DNA of 64,000 bases, from positions 1-64,000 of the forward strand of contig NZ_JAHWYN010000005.1 of the NCBI RefSeq assembly GCF_019351435.1. Reading direction: 5' to 3'. How positions within the stretch are numbered: position 1 is the first letter of the stretch; each line of letters opens with the position of its first letter. The notes below the pieces were generated by a model, which saw only the letters and a program-made list of their open reading frames with translations, ran no database searches and had not been told where the DNA came from. Source of the DNA: Flavobacterium taihuense (GTDB lineage Bacteria > Bacteroidota > Bacteroidia > Flavobacteriales > Flavobacteriaceae). The position numbers and the translations under genes are program-made. Positions 1-9,805 of this stretch are shown piece by piece.

Positions 1-85
1 GCTCACCTCTTCCCATCCCGAACAGAGTAGTTAAGCCCGCCTGCGCAGATGGTACTGCAGTTATGTGGGAGAGTATGTCGCTGCC
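1..85 (+). rRNA. rrf: 5S rRNA, 3' part (cut by window start)
   Basis: The first 85 bases match the 3' three quarters of a Bacteroidota 5S rRNA. The loop B/C segment ending in CCGAACAGAG, the GTTAAGCCCG run and the GATGGTACTGCAGTTATGTGGGAGAG segment are all recognisable. The 5' end lies outside the window. It is followed directly by a rho-independent terminator, so this is the end of an rrn operon on the plus strand. Confidence 0.95.
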
Positions 86-95
86 TTTTTTTACT

Positions 96-127
96 AAAAC
101 CCCGTTTCGAAAGAAACGGGGTTTTTT
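96..127 (+). terminator. rrn operon terminator
   Basis: A perfect 9-bp stem (CCCCGTTTC at 100-108 pairing with 113-121) with a GAAA loop is flanked by A-run and T-run arms. It lies about 10 bases after the 5S rRNA, so it ends the ribosomal transcript. Confidence 0.9.
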
Positions 128-194
128 GTTTTACAATAGTTTTAAAAAAACAGATTTTTAAAAACTTAAATGGATCAGAAGTGAGACTTGGGGA

Positions 195-1530
195 TTAAGT
201 AAAAAGATTAGATAGTCTGGATAATAAAAAGTCAACTTTCCTTACCTCTCTAAACTGACTTCTAAAAGCTTTTATTTTTGCATTAAAAGATTCAGCAGCT
301 GCATTCGTACTTCTATTGTCAAAATAGTTTAAAATTGACTTGCAGTTAAAAATATGGTATTGAGTAGGATATTAAAGTTTTTAAAAGCTGATTCCTCCAC
401 CAATGCCCTAGTTTGTTCATTGCAATGTGTTTGTCTTTATTGTTATTGTAGATGCCCCGAGGTTGCCGGATTAGGTTATTGGTTATTTTTATATCAGGAT
501 ATAACCCAAATACCATTTTAACTTTTTCATTTTGACTCTCAGTCTATTTTTCGCTAGATTTATAACGTACATATTTGCTTCTGGCCAAAAGTTATTTTAC
601 AGAATTTCCATTAGGTAAGAGTTCTGGAGTATATATTCTATTTTCTCTTTTTGTTGTAACGTCAATTAATTAGTATAATCCATAGCTTCCCATCGATGTT
701 TGATCTTAATCTCCTTTAATGCTTCCAAGGCTAATTTTTAGACATGAAATCTATCGGTTACCTGTACGGCTTTTGGGAAGCTATACTTTGAAATTAACTT
801 CATAGAATTAGCCATATCCAATGTTATTTCTTTGACATAACATCTGCTTTTATAATCAATTTTACAGATGTGCTCTATGACTTGATCAGTCTTAGTTCCA
901 GCAACAATTGCCACTAAGGAATCTTTTTTGCCTTTGGCTTTTTTGTTGGTCACAATAGTATAAAGTTCTCCCTGAGACAAAGCCACTTCGTCAATTGATA
1001 GATATGTGTTCATATTTTCAGGATAAAGAATCCATTGATAAGCGTGTTCACGTGAAGCCCAAGTGCTGAAGGAGCTCTGGTATTTTTTATGCTGTCTTTG
1101 GAGTTCCTTTCCGTTAACTCGCAAGAAACCTCCAATGGTGTGGCAGTCTGTAGTCTTTTATCTATTAATCTCTTTTTAAAAAGAAGCAAACTCCTGAGTC
1201 ATGTGGCTTCTTTGGTTTCTAGCTGCCAATCTCTTTTAATAATTTCTCCAAAGGTTATATTTCTCCAACAACATCGTTTAATTTACATCTGAGAGCAAAG
1301 CCCTGAAGGGTAATCTCATCCTGAAAATCCTTTGATACCAGTGCAAATGCATCAAACTCTTATGAGGGCTTAGTTTTTTCCTCAAAATACAAATGTAATA
1401 TTTCTTCTGTGTTAGTGGTAGAAACCACGTTAAGGTGTTATACTGAAAAATCAGGTAGCATTAATTTTAAAAGGTCTTTTGGGGCTTCTCGAATGCTTAG
1501 ATTGTAGATTTCTTATTTTATTTTGATATT
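195..1530 (-). pseudogene. decayed ISL3/ISAon1-type transposase
   Basis: On the minus strand a transposase can be followed in pieces. An N-terminal part lies at about 1500-1130 and carries several in-frame stops. A 128-codon open core at 738-1124 contains the SIDEVALSQGELYT segment around one catalytic Asp and an ITLDMA segment around a second. A C-terminal part at about 560-195 includes NRSTNAAAESFNAKIKAF with the catalytic Glu, and ends at a stop at 195-197. This is the layout of ISL3-family DDE transposases of the ISAon1 group, which are common in Flavobacteriia. Stops and probable small indels between the parts mean no active enzyme is made. I could not identify terminal inverted repeats, so the outer limits are approximate. 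The family call rests on motif memory. Confidence 0.8.
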
Positions 1531-1610
1531 TGCTCCCAAAGGTTTGTTCTTGATACATTATCCTGTTTTAGGGCTAATGCCTGAAAATTGCGAATATTTC
1601 AGTTTAAGGC

Positions 1611-1643
1611 AAAAAAAAACTTCTCAATTTCTTGAGAAGTTTT
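1611..1643 (-). terminator. terminator after tRNA-Val
   Basis: ACTTCTCAA (1619-1627) pairs with TTGAGAAGT (1632-1640). On the minus strand the stem is followed by a run of nine T. It begins one base after the 3' end of the tRNA, so it ends a single-tRNA transcript. Confidence 0.85.
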
Positions 1644-1644
1644 G

Positions 1645-1719
1645 TGGGCGATGAGGGGTTCGAACCCCCGACCCCCTCGGTGTAAACGAGGTGCTCTGAA
1701 CCAGCTGAGCTAATCGCCC
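1645..1719 (-). tRNA. tRNA-Val (anticodon TAC)
   Basis: On the minus strand a full cloverleaf folds: acceptor stem GGGCGAT / ATCGCCC, D arm GCTC...GAGC, anticodon stem CCTCG / CGAGG around the loop TTTACAC, and a T arm with GGTTCGAACC. The anticodon TAC reads GTA valine codons. The CCA end is not encoded; the discriminator base is A. Confidence 0.97.
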
Positions 1720-2056
1720 TGTTTTATTAGGCTGCTATCATTTTGTGATTGCGAGTGCAAATATAGGCTAGTTTTTCGCTTATGCAAAACATTTTTAAAT
1801 AAATTTTGCTTTTTATTTTAGGGAAACATTTAGTTTGCTGGTATTTAGTGTTTTAAAATCTAAATAATTTGTAGTGAAATTGGTTTTTATTCGGAAAATA
1901 GATGCTAAGAGCCTAAGTTGCTAAGATTCTAAGCTATAAAAGCGGCCAAGAGGTTATGAATTTTAAGGATTGTTGTGAAATTTTTCGATTAAACGGTAAA
2001 GGAATCGGTATTAATCCCTTTGATTATCATAATCCGTGGGTATTATGTCATCAGAA
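1720..2056. other. spacer without recognisable gene
   Basis: 337 bases of AT-rich sequence between tRNA-Val and the end of the minus-strand glycosyltransferase gene. I see no open frame with family features and no RNA structure. The tRNA promoter should lie at its left end. Confidence 0.5.
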
Positions 2057-3307
2057 TTACTCCTTTTTATTGTTTTTTGCTTCAATCCAGCGTGACATGT
2101 ATTTGGTGCTGCTTAAAGTGTGATGCTGCAACAATGCTCCAAAGAAATTATCCAAACGATGTTGTGGTAAGTTAGAGCGTAAAAATTCAATTTTGCTTGC
2201 AAAATCATTTTCAAACATTTCTTTCGAATAGCGTTGATTTATAATGGCAATTCCGTTTTGTTGTGAGGCCGTCCAAAGTTTTTTGTCTTGATATAATTGC
2301 ACGGCAGCTTCTGAAAATTTGATAACGTCATTAGTTACAAAACCGTTCCAAGGCAAATGTCCATGCATGGATTCGGAGCCAATAGTGGTGGTAATACTCG
2401 GAGTGCCACATTGCATAGCTTCAATTAATTTTCCTTTAATACCAGCGCCAAAACGCAACGGAGCCAAAACAATTCTTGCGTTTTGCGCTACTTCATTAGC
2501 ATCGTTTGCTCGCCCTTTAATATGAAAACCTTCTTTTGGCTGGTGCAGTTGCATTACTTTTTGAGAGGGATATGCTCCGTAAATATGAAGTTCAGCTTCG
2601 GGTAGTTGTTTTCTCAGTAGAGGCCAAATCGTTTCTTTTAGATATTGAACGGCATTCCAATTGGGTTCGTGAAGAAAGTTGCCAATAAAAACAAAATTCT
2701 TTCTGATCTCAAACGAAGGAAAATTTTTAAAAGTAGCTTCTAAAATTGTTTCCAACAAAAAGGGTAGATAATACAGCAGTTTTTCATCAATTTTAAAAGT
2801 CGTTTTTAATATATCCATTTCGAATTCAGATATTATCAATGACAAATCACTTCTCAAAATACTGGCGATTTCTCTTTTGGCAATTTCTTCTTTTAATAAA
2901 TCAACAAATTCAAATTTGCGTTTCTCCTTAAAAGCTTTCTGTCGGGCCAGCCTCAAACAATGCATATCTTCGGTATCCAATATTCGTAAGGCATAAGGGC
3001 AATTTTCGGCAACGCGCCATCCGAATTGCTCTTCCATCATAAAACGGTCAAATAAAACAATAGTAGGATTCATTTCTTTGACGAAAACATCAAAACTGGA
3101 ACAGTTCAAAACAATTGATTTTTTTTTCACATCTAAGGACTTCAAATCAGCCATAAATTCACTGTCCATAGCCGGACTGGCAAACGTAATGGTAAATCCT
3201 TGTTGCTGAAACTGGGTAATCAACTGAAGCATTCGACCGCCAGCTGCCGAAGAATTGGGTTCAGGCCATACAGTTCCTATGATTAAAAGATTTTGAATTT
3301 GTAGCAT
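2057..3307 (-). CDS. GT4-like glycosyltransferase
   Basis: A cytosolic protein of about 416 residues with a glycosyltransferase GT-B fold. The N-terminus LLIIGTVWPEPNSSAAGGRM is the donor/acceptor-domain glycine-rich start seen in GT4 (glycosyl transferases group 1) proteins. In the second half, FVFIGNFLHEPNWNAVQYL and LAPLRFGAGIKGKLIEAMQCGTP hold the usual nucleotide-sugar binding and E-x7-E type region. It likely moves a sugar from a nucleotide donor onto a surface glycan or lipid; the substrate cannot be told. I prefer the ATG at 3307 because the 11 codons before it (from 3340) do not resemble the family start; 3340 remains possible. It is divergent from miaE with about 110 bases between them, and there is no glycan-synthesis cluster around it. 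Confidence 0.85.
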   Translation of the reverse strand: MLQIQNLLIIGTVWPEPNSSAAGGRMLQLITQFQQQGFTITFASPAMDSEFMADLKSLDVKKKSIVLNCSSFDVFVKEMNPTIVLFDRFMMEEQFGWRVAENCPYALRILDTEDMHCLRLARQKAFKEKRKFEFVDLLKEEIAKREIASILRSDLSLIISEFEMDILKTTFKIDEKLLYYLPFLLETILEATFKNFPSFEIRKNFVFIGNFLHEPNWNAVQYLKETIWPLLRKQLPEAELHIYGAYPSQKVMQLHQPKEGFHIKGRANDANEVAQNARIVLAPLRFGAGIKGKLIEAMQCGTPSITTTIGSESMHGHLPWNGFVTNDVIKFSEAAVQLYQDKKLWTASQQNGIAIINQRYSKEMFENDFASKIEFLRSNLPQHRLDNFFGALLQHHTLSSTKYMSRWIEAKNNKKE

Positions 3308-3418
3308 AATAATTGGGTATAATGGTGCAAAATAATACAATTTAGGTGGTTAAAGCATCATTTTAAATGGAAATTCAAAAGGAAAAGACTAATTTTGCAG
3401 AACTAAAAATTACCTGTT

Positions 3419-4000
3419 ATGCTAGGATTAAAATTAGTTACCGACCCGCGTTGGGTAAATATAGTAGAAAACAATATTGAGGAAATATTGACCGATCATG
3501 CTTGGTGTGAACAAAAAGCAGCCTCCAATGCCATAAGTTTGATTGCTTACAACTCGGAGTTAGAAGAATTGGTGACTGAACTATTGGTTATTGCAAAAGA
3601 AGAGTTGGATCATTTACAATTGGTACACAATTTAATAAAAAGAAGAGGTCTGACTTTGGGCAGGGAACGAAAAGATCATTATGTGAATGAGCTTTTCAAA
3701 TTCATGAAAAAAGACGGTAGTCGCAAAGACGCTTTGGTGGATCGACTACTGTTTTCGGCTATGATTGAAGCCAGAAGTTGTGAGCGATTTAAAGTCTTAT
3801 CCGAAAACATAAAAGATCAGGAATTATCTAAATTCTATCGTGATTTAATGATTTCAGAAGCCGGACATTATACTACTTTCCTTGGTTTTGCCAGAAAGTA
3901 TGTAGACAATTTTGATGTCGATAAACGTTGGCAGGAATGGATTGAGTTCGAAACCTCGATTATTGTCAATTATGGTAAAAATGAAACCGTTCATGGGTAG
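3419..4000 (+). CDS. miaE: tRNA-(ms2io6A)-hydroxylase MiaE-like
   Basis: 193 residues, full length for MiaE, a non-haem di-iron ferritin-like enzyme that hydroxylates the isopentenyl group of 2-methylthio-N6-isopentenyladenosine at tRNA position 37. The two iron-binding helices show as EELDHLQLVH (ExxH, about residues 61-70) and ISEAGHYTTF (ExxH, about residues 149-158). MIEARSCERF between them supplies further Glu ligands. This family is common in Flavobacteriia. The AsmA-like gene starts 36 bases downstream on the same strand, so the two may share a transcript, but a functional link is not evident. Confidence 0.92.
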   Translation: MLGLKLVTDPRWVNIVENNIEEILTDHAWCEQKAASNAISLIAYNSELEELVTELLVIAKEELDHLQLVHNLIKRRGLTLGRERKDHYVNELFKFMKKDGSRKDALVDRLLFSAMIEARSCERFKVLSENIKDQELSKFYRDLMISEAGHYTTFLGFARKYVDNFDVDKRWQEWIEFETSIIVNYGKNETVHG

Positions 4001-4036
4001 CTATTCATAAATTTTTATTTAATTCATACCGCGCAT

Positions 4037-6793
4037 ATGGCTCCAGTCAATTACAAATCAATTTTTTTAAAGGTTTTTAAATACACAGGAATTACGCTTG
4101 TGGTGGTATTGGTGCTGATGTTCATTGCACCTTTACTTTTTGCCGACAAAATAAAAGAGCAGGTCAAAAAAACGGCTAATGAAAAATTAAACGGAGAACT
4201 GAATTATTCGGATGCCAATGTTTCCTTTTTTACTCATTTTCCATCCTTGACATTGACTTTAAATGATTTCAGTCTTAATGGATCGATTCCTTTTCAAAAA
4301 GAAAAATTAATCACTGCAAAAGAAGTAGCTTTTGGAATCAATTTGAGCAGTCTTATTTTTGGTAAAGCTATAAAAATTGATCAAATTTTTCTTTTAAATT
4401 CGTTGATTAATGTCAAAGTTAGCCAAAAAGGAGAGGCCAATTATAATGTTTACATATCCGAACCAGAAACTGAACCAAAAAAGGAGAAAGAAGAAACGGG
4501 ATTAAAATTAGAGGAAATTGAAATCACCAATAGCAAAATTATTTATGATGATCGATCAACAAAAGTGCATATCGACGCAATAGGGTTTAATTATGTAGGA
4601 AACGGAGATTTAAGCCAAGCTATTTTTGCTTTGCATTCAAAAGCCAAAATAGAAAAACTGAACATCATTTATGAAAACGAACCCTATTTGATGAACAAAA
4701 AAGTGGATGGAGATTTAATAACTAAAATAAATACCAATTCGCTGTCTTTTGTTTTTGAGCAAAACGACCTCTTTATCAATAAATTGCTGGTTGATTTTAC
4801 TGGAAAATTTGATTTTTTGAAAGAGGGTTATGATATTGATTTTAAAATAAAATCAAACAAAAGTAATTTGTACGATCTATTCACTGCTTTTCCTCCAAAA
4901 TACATTACTTGGTTAAAAGATACCGAATTGAAAGGGAATGTAGATTTGTTTTTTACCCTTAAAGGAAAATACATTGCTTCCCAAAACATCGCTCCTGACT
5001 TGAGTTTAGATTTCAAGCTAAAAGAGGGATTCGTCAATTATAATAAAAGTGCTTTCCCTGTTTCCAATTTGAATGTGGATATCAGTACCAAAGTGGCGTC
5101 TTTGAATCCTGAACTTTTAGATTTGAATGTGCGGAACGTTTCTTTAAACGTAGAAAAAAATCAATTGAAAGCCCAATTGAAAATGAAAGGGTTGACCACT
5201 CCAGACATAGATATGGTTTTGAATTCCAATATTGATTTGGAAAAATTGAATCGTGCTTTAGGAATTTCTGACATTGAATTGAAAGGAAAACTAATTTCCG
5301 ATGTAAAAGCCAAAGGTAAATACGATCAAAAACGAGGTCTTTTTCCAATTACAAATGGAAGATTGAATTTGATTAATGGTTTTGTGAAAACACCATATTA
5401 TCCAAATCCAATAACTGATATCAATGTCAATACTGCGATTACCGATAAAAAAGGTACCTACAAGGATCTTTCAATGGTTCTGAAACCGGTAACTTTCTCT
5501 TTTGAGGGAGAACCTTTCTTGGTTGAAGCCGATTTGAAAAATTTTGATGATTTGAATTACGATATCAAGGCTAAAGGGATATTGAATATTAGCAAAATCT
5601 ACAAAGTATTTTCGCAAAAAGGACTTGATGTAGATGGTTTTATAAAAGCTGATTTAGCTCTAAAAGGAATACAAAGCGATGCCGAAAAAGGAAATTACAG
5701 TCGTTTGCAAAACAAAGGAACCCTTGAAATCAGAAATATAAATGTGGCTACGGAGTACCTGCCAAAATCATTATTAATTAAGGAAGGGATTTTTAGATTC
5801 AAGCAAGACAAAATGTCTTTCAATACTTTTTTGGCTTCTTATGACCAGTCCGATTTTAAATTGAATGGTTATCTGCAAAATGTATTCAACTTTATAGCTT
5901 CCAAAAATGGAGTTTTGAGAGGGGAATTTACTTTAAATTCAAAGTATATCAATGTTGATGAATTTATGTCGAGTACTCCTGTTGTTTCATCTCCTGTTAC
6001 AACTGTAGCTACTAATAATGCACCGCAACTTGCAACTCAAGAAACAGGTGTGATTTTAATTCCATCAAATTTGGATTTGCAATTTTACGCTACGGCTCAC
6101 AAAATAAATTATCAAGGACTTATTTTGCAAGACGGAAAAGGTGCCGTAAAAATAAAGAATGGAAAAATGCTTATGCAAAATACGGGATTCAATTTAATTG
6201 GTTGTAATGTTGTTATGAATGCTGCTTACCAAGGAATGAATCCTAAAAAAGCAGTATTTGAATACAGTATAAAAGCTACCGATTTTGATATCAAAAGAGC
6301 CTACAAAGAAGTAAAAATGTTCAGGGAAATGGCTAGTGCTGCCGAGAATGCAGAAGGAATTATCTCTTTGGATTATAAAATAAAAGGAAGGCTGAACCAA
6401 CAAATGATGCCTATTTATCCTTCTTTAATAGGAGGCGGGGTTCTTTCTATCAAAGATGTAAAAGTAAAAGGAATGAAAATGTTTAATGCTGTGAGCAAAA
6501 CTACAGATCATGAAGCTATTAAAAATCCGGAGCTATCCAAAGTAGACATTAAAACTACAGTGAAAAACAACATCATTACCATTGAACGATTCAAATTTAA
6601 ATTTGCAGGTTTCAGACCAAGAATTGAAGGTACCTCAAGTCTGGATGGTAAATTAAATATCAAAATGAGATTGGGACTACCGCCGTTAGGAATTATTGGA
6701 ATTCCGCTGACAGTAACAGGAACCAAAGACAATCCAAAAGTAAAAGTGGGCAGAAAAGGGGATGAAATTGAGGAAACTCAAGATGTGGATTAA
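4037..6793 (+). CDS. AsmA-like inner-membrane/periplasmic protein
   Basis: 918 residues. One N-terminal membrane helix (about 12-35) is followed by a long beta-rich periplasmic body. The start (FADKIKEQVKKTANEKLNGELNYSDANVSFFTHFPSLTLTLNDFSL) is the typical AsmA N-terminus, and the C-terminal 200 residues (around KIKGRLNQQMMPIYPSLIGGG and the final GIPLTVTGTKDNPKVKVG) match the AsmA_2 end of Bacteroidota homologues. AsmA-family proteins (YhdP, TamB, YdbH relatives) are thought to bridge the periplasm and carry phospholipid to the outer membrane. Here it lies close to an Mla-type lipid transport operon, which fits a role in outer-membrane lipid balance, although the 360-base gap with a terminator separates the transcripts. 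Confidence 0.88.
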   Translation: MAPVNYKSIFLKVFKYTGITLVVVLVLMFIAPLLFADKIKEQVKKTANEKLNGELNYSDANVSFFTHFPSLTLTLNDFSLNGSIPFQKEKLITAKEVAFGINLSSLIFGKAIKIDQIFLLNSLINVKVSQKGEANYNVYISEPETEPKKEKEETGLKLEEIEITNSKIIYDDRSTKVHIDAIGFNYVGNGDLSQAIFALHSKAKIEKLNIIYENEPYLMNKKVDGDLITKINTNSLSFVFEQNDLFINKLLVDFTGKFDFLKEGYDIDFKIKSNKSNLYDLFTAFPPKYITWLKDTELKGNVDLFFTLKGKYIASQNIAPDLSLDFKLKEGFVNYNKSAFPVSNLNVDISTKVASLNPELLDLNVRNVSLNVEKNQLKAQLKMKGLTTPDIDMVLNSNIDLEKLNRALGISDIELKGKLISDVKAKGKYDQKRGLFPITNGRLNLINGFVKTPYYPNPITDINVNTAITDKKGTYKDLSMVLKPVTFSFEGEPFLVEADLKNFDDLNYDIKAKGILNISKIYKVFSQKGLDVDGFIKADLALKGIQSDAEKGNYSRLQNKGTLEIRNINVATEYLPKSLLIKEGIFRFKQDKMSFNTFLASYDQSDFKLNGYLQNVFNFIASKNGVLRGEFTLNSKYINVDEFMSSTPVVSSPVTTVATNNAPQLATQETGVILIPSNLDLQFYATAHKINYQGLILQDGKGAVKIKNGKMLMQNTGFNLIGCNVVMNAAYQGMNPKKAVFEYSIKATDFDIKRAYKEVKMFREMASAAENAEGIISLDYKIKGRLNQQMMPIYPSLIGGGVLSIKDVKVKGMKMFNAVSKTTDHEAIKNPELSKVDIKTTVKNNIITIERFKFKFAGFRPRIEGTSSLDGKLNIKMRLGLPPLGIIGIPLTVTGTKDNPKVKVGRKGDEIEETQDVD

Positions 6794-6925
6794 ATTTTTC
6801 ATGGAGTGTAATTTTTTATTTGTTGGCATATCAATGTTTGAAATGTGGATGGGTGGTTTTTCTAAAATAAAAAATAGCATTTTACATATAGATTAGCTTT
6901 AAAAGGGAATCTTTTTCTTTATTGT

Positions 6926-6971
6926 AAAAAAGGAGTTAGAAATACTTATTTATTTCTAACTCCTTTTTTTT
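6926..6971. terminator. strong hairpin terminator in 6794-7156 spacer
   Basis: A near-perfect 19-bp stem (6926-6944 with 6951-6969), core AGGAGTTAGAAATA, with A-run and T-run flanks and a 6-base loop. It can end the AsmA transcript on the plus strand. The rest of the 363-base spacer is AT-rich and should hold the promoter for the Mla-type operon; I see no other gene there. Confidence 0.88.
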
Positions 6972-7156
6972 GACTTCTGTTTTGTTCTAACCAACATTTT
7001 GTTTGCTAGATGTAAATTACTTGAAAAGCGCCTGGATTATGTAGCTTTTTTTTGTAAATTTATAAAGATTTCTTAATTGTTTTGTATAAGTGAAAAAGGT
7101 GTTCTCTTTATGAATAAGAAGAATCGCAAACTAGGAAATTTAATAAAAAAGAGAAA

Positions 7157-7951
7157 ATGAACACTGTAGGCACAAAAAAATATTTGTTTTCAAAGGAAAT
7201 AGATTCTTATTTTGAAGGTGTTTATAATGGTTACCGGTTTACAATTCGTTTTTTTAAAGAAGCTTTTACCTCTCCTTTTCATTTTCGGGAAATTATTAAT
7301 CAGTGTTTTGAGATTGGATTAAAATCTCTTTCTTTAATAACACTTACAGGTTTTATTGTTGGAGTTGTTTTTACCAAACAATCGCGACCATCTTTAGAAA
7401 GTTTTGGAGCGGTTTCTTGGCTTCCATCATTAATGGGGATTGCCATAATGAGAGCTCTAGGTCCATTGGTAACCTCACTCATTTGCGCTGGAAAAGTAGG
7501 CTCTAGTATCAGCGCTGAACTGGGGTCAATGAAAGTAACCGAGCAAATTGATGCAATGGAAGTATCGGCTATTAATCCTTTTAAATATCTGGTAGTTACG
7601 AGGGTTATGGCTACAACTATATCTATTCCTATACTTTCCTTTTATTGCAGTTTTATTGGATTGATTGGTTCTTATTACAATGTTTCGAACGAAGAGGCGA
7701 CAAGTTTGCAAGTGTTTTATCATAATGCTTTTACTAACATTTCTTTTCTAGATATTTTTTCATCGGTTACAAAAGCTTTGGTTTATGGATTTACAATTGG
7801 GATTGTTAGCAGTTACAAAGGTTTTTTTGCAACACATGGTACGCGAGGTGTTGGTAAGGCAACCAATCAAGCAGTCATACTTTCGATATTTCTCATCTTT
7901 CTTGAAGAGGTCATTATAGTACAAATTGTTAATTGGATTAGATACTTTTAA
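7157..7951 (+). CDS. mlaE: Mla-type ABC transporter permease (MlaE family)
   Basis: 264 residues with five to six membrane helices and the MlaE/YrbE signature: VTSLICAGKVGSSISAELGSMKVTEQIDAMEV (about residues 102-133) followed by NPFKYLVVTRV. MlaE forms the inner-membrane channel of the phospholipid transporter that keeps outer-membrane lipid asymmetry. It is the first gene of a three-gene operon: the ATPase starts 3 bases after its stop, then the MCE protein. The same permease family also occurs in other MCE systems, so the symbol refers to family, not proven substrate. Confidence 0.93.
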   Translation: MNTVGTKKYLFSKEIDSYFEGVYNGYRFTIRFFKEAFTSPFHFREIINQCFEIGLKSLSLITLTGFIVGVVFTKQSRPSLESFGAVSWLPSLMGIAIMRALGPLVTSLICAGKVGSSISAELGSMKVTEQIDAMEVSAINPFKYLVVTRVMATTISIPILSFYCSFIGLIGSYYNVSNEEATSLQVFYHNAFTNISFLDIFSSVTKALVYGFTIGIVSSYKGFFATHGTRGVGKATNQAVILSIFLIFLEEVIIVQIVNWIRYF

Positions 7952-7953
7952 TT

Positions 7954-8730
7954 ATGGAAAAAGACAAAATTCAATTAATCAATCCAGAAGAAACTGTCAT
8001 AAAAATAGAAGAATTGTATAAGTCCTTTGGTGAACTTGAGGTTTTGAAAGGCGTTGATTTGACGGTTCAAAAAGGTGAAAATTTAGCCGTACTGGGTAGG
8101 TCAGGTTCCGGTAAATCGGTTTTGATAAAAATTTTGGCTGGTTTATTAAAGCCTGATAGAGGAAATGTAACGATGTTGGGCAAACAACTGGGTCAATTGC
8201 AACCAAAAGAATTGGATGAATTGAGATTGCGTATGGGATTTTCATTTCAAAGTAGTGCCTTGTATGATGGAATGAGTGTGTTTGATAATTTGTCGTTTCC
8301 CTTAACCATGAATATAAAACATCTTAGCCGAAAGCAAGTGAATGATGCTGTTGAAGAAGCACTTGATGCGGTAGGTTTGATTGATAAAATTGAAAGAAAT
8401 CCTGAAGAACTTTCTGGTGGGCAACGAAAGAGATTGGGTATTGCCCGAACATTAATTATGAAGCCAGAAATAATGTTGTACGATGAACCAACTGCGGGTT
8501 TAGATCCTGTTACTTGTGCTGAAATTAATGCCCTTATTGTCGAGGTTCAACAGCAGTATAAAACAAGTTCTATTATCATTACACATGATCTCACTTGTGC
8601 AAAAAATACTTGCGAACGCATTGCCATGTTGATAGATGGAACATTTTTAAAAATTGGAACATTTGAAGATGTCTTTAATACTGATGAAGAACAGATTAAA
8701 AAATTTTTCTCTTATAATTTTACACTTTAA
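7954..8730 (+). CDS. mlaF: Mla-type ABC transporter ATPase (MlaF family)
   Basis: 258 residues. Walker A GRSGSGKS (about residues 48-55), ABC signature LSGGQRKR, Walker B IMLYDEPTAGLD and switch His in ITHDLT are all intact. It would power lipid movement through the neighbouring permease. It lies between the permease (2-base gap) and the MCE gene (3-base gap), the classic MlaEFD order. It lacks any membrane segment. Confidence 0.95.
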   Translation: MEKDKIQLINPEETVIKIEELYKSFGELEVLKGVDLTVQKGENLAVLGRSGSGKSVLIKILAGLLKPDRGNVTMLGKQLGQLQPKELDELRLRMGFSFQSSALYDGMSVFDNLSFPLTMNIKHLSRKQVNDAVEEALDAVGLIDKIERNPEELSGGQRKRLGIARTLIMKPEIMLYDEPTAGLDPVTCAEINALIVEVQQQYKTSSIIITHDLTCAKNTCERIAMLIDGTFLKIGTFEDVFNTDEEQIKKFFSYNFTL

Positions 8731-8733
8731 GTT

Positions 8734-9711
8734 ATGAACGAATCATCAAATAAGCGTGGTCTGTATGTAGGTCTCTTTATTTTTATAGGAATGGTATTTC
8801 TTTTTGGAGGCATTCTAATGGTTGGAAATCTTCACGAGACCTTCAAGAAAAAAATGCAATTAGTTTCTGTTTTTGACGAAGTAAACGGATTGCAAGCAGG
8901 AGCCAATGTATGGCTTTCGGGAGTCAAAATCGGTAAGGTAAGAAGCATTAGAATCAGTAAAAAAAGGAATGTTTGGGTGACTTTAGATATTGAAAACACG
9001 GCGCAAGAGTTTATCGTGAAAAATGCTAAAACTAAAATAGGAACGGATGGACTTATTGGAAATAAAGTTGTTATAATTTATGGAGGCACTGAAAATTCGC
9101 AAGCGGTAAGAGATGGAGATACCTTGATGGTTGGTAACACTTATTCTACAGAGAATATGATGAATACTTTACAGAAAAACAATGAAAACCTTTTGGCAAT
9201 AACTACAGATTTTAAGAAAATTAGTCATAAGCTAACCACAAATGACGGAACTGTTGGAAAATTGCTAAATGACAATGTATTATATGACAATATTAATACA
9301 GTGGCCTTGTCGCTTAATAATGCCTCTGTAAATGCAGATAAATTAATTGCTTCCCTTAATGAATATAGTGCTAAATTGAACATAAAAGGATCTCTCGCGA
9401 ATGATTTGGTATCTGATACCATTGTTTTTAATTCGATTAAAAAATCAGTTTCAGAATTAGAAAAGATGACCAAAACTGCCAATGTATTCATGGAAAATCT
9501 AAAAGTGGCTAGTAGTAATCCCAACTCAACCATAGGCATTTTGTTGCATGATGAAGAATCAGGAGCCAGTTTAAAAAAGACAATAGAGAATTTGGAAAGC
9601 AGTTCTGAAAAATTAGATGAAGATCTTAAGGCTGCCCAGAGCAGTTTCTTATTGAGAGGTTATTTTAAGGATAAAGATAAACAGGCAAAAAAATCGACTT
9701 CGTCAAAATAA
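8734..9711 (+). CDS. mlaD: MCE-domain lipid-binding protein (MlaD family)
   Basis: 325 residues. An N-terminal membrane anchor (about 8-29) is followed by one MCE domain (about 38-118; VSVFDEVNGLQAGANVWLSGVKIGKV and GTDGLIGNKVVII) and a helical C-terminal part. MlaD forms a hexameric ring that holds phospholipid in the periplasm and hands it to the permease. It is the third gene of the operon. The C-terminal helical extension is longer than in the E. coli protein, as is usual in Bacteroidota. No mlaB or mlaC is next to it. Confidence 0.92.
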   Translation: MNESSNKRGLYVGLFIFIGMVFLFGGILMVGNLHETFKKKMQLVSVFDEVNGLQAGANVWLSGVKIGKVRSIRISKKRNVWVTLDIENTAQEFIVKNAKTKIGTDGLIGNKVVIIYGGTENSQAVRDGDTLMVGNTYSTENMMNTLQKNNENLLAITTDFKKISHKLTTNDGTVGKLLNDNVLYDNINTVALSLNNASVNADKLIASLNEYSAKLNIKGSLANDLVSDTIVFNSIKKSVSELEKMTKTANVFMENLKVASSNPNSTIGILLHDEESGASLKKTIENLESSSEKLDEDLKAAQSSFLLRGYFKDKDKQAKKSTSSK

Positions 9712-9750
9712 AGCAATGTCAAAGAGAATTTGTATTTTTAAATAAAGAAC

Positions 9751-9798
9751 AGTACAAATTGCTCAGCTAAATTTGTCAAAGCAATTTGTACTTTTTTT
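9751..9798. terminator. convergent terminator after mlaD
   Basis: AGTACAAATTGC (9751-9762) pairs perfectly with 9781-9792 and is followed by a T run. It sits between the plus-strand Mla-type operon and the minus-strand secreted protein gene, ending the plus-strand transcript. Confidence 0.85.
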
Positions 9799-9805
9799 AT
9801 TCTTT

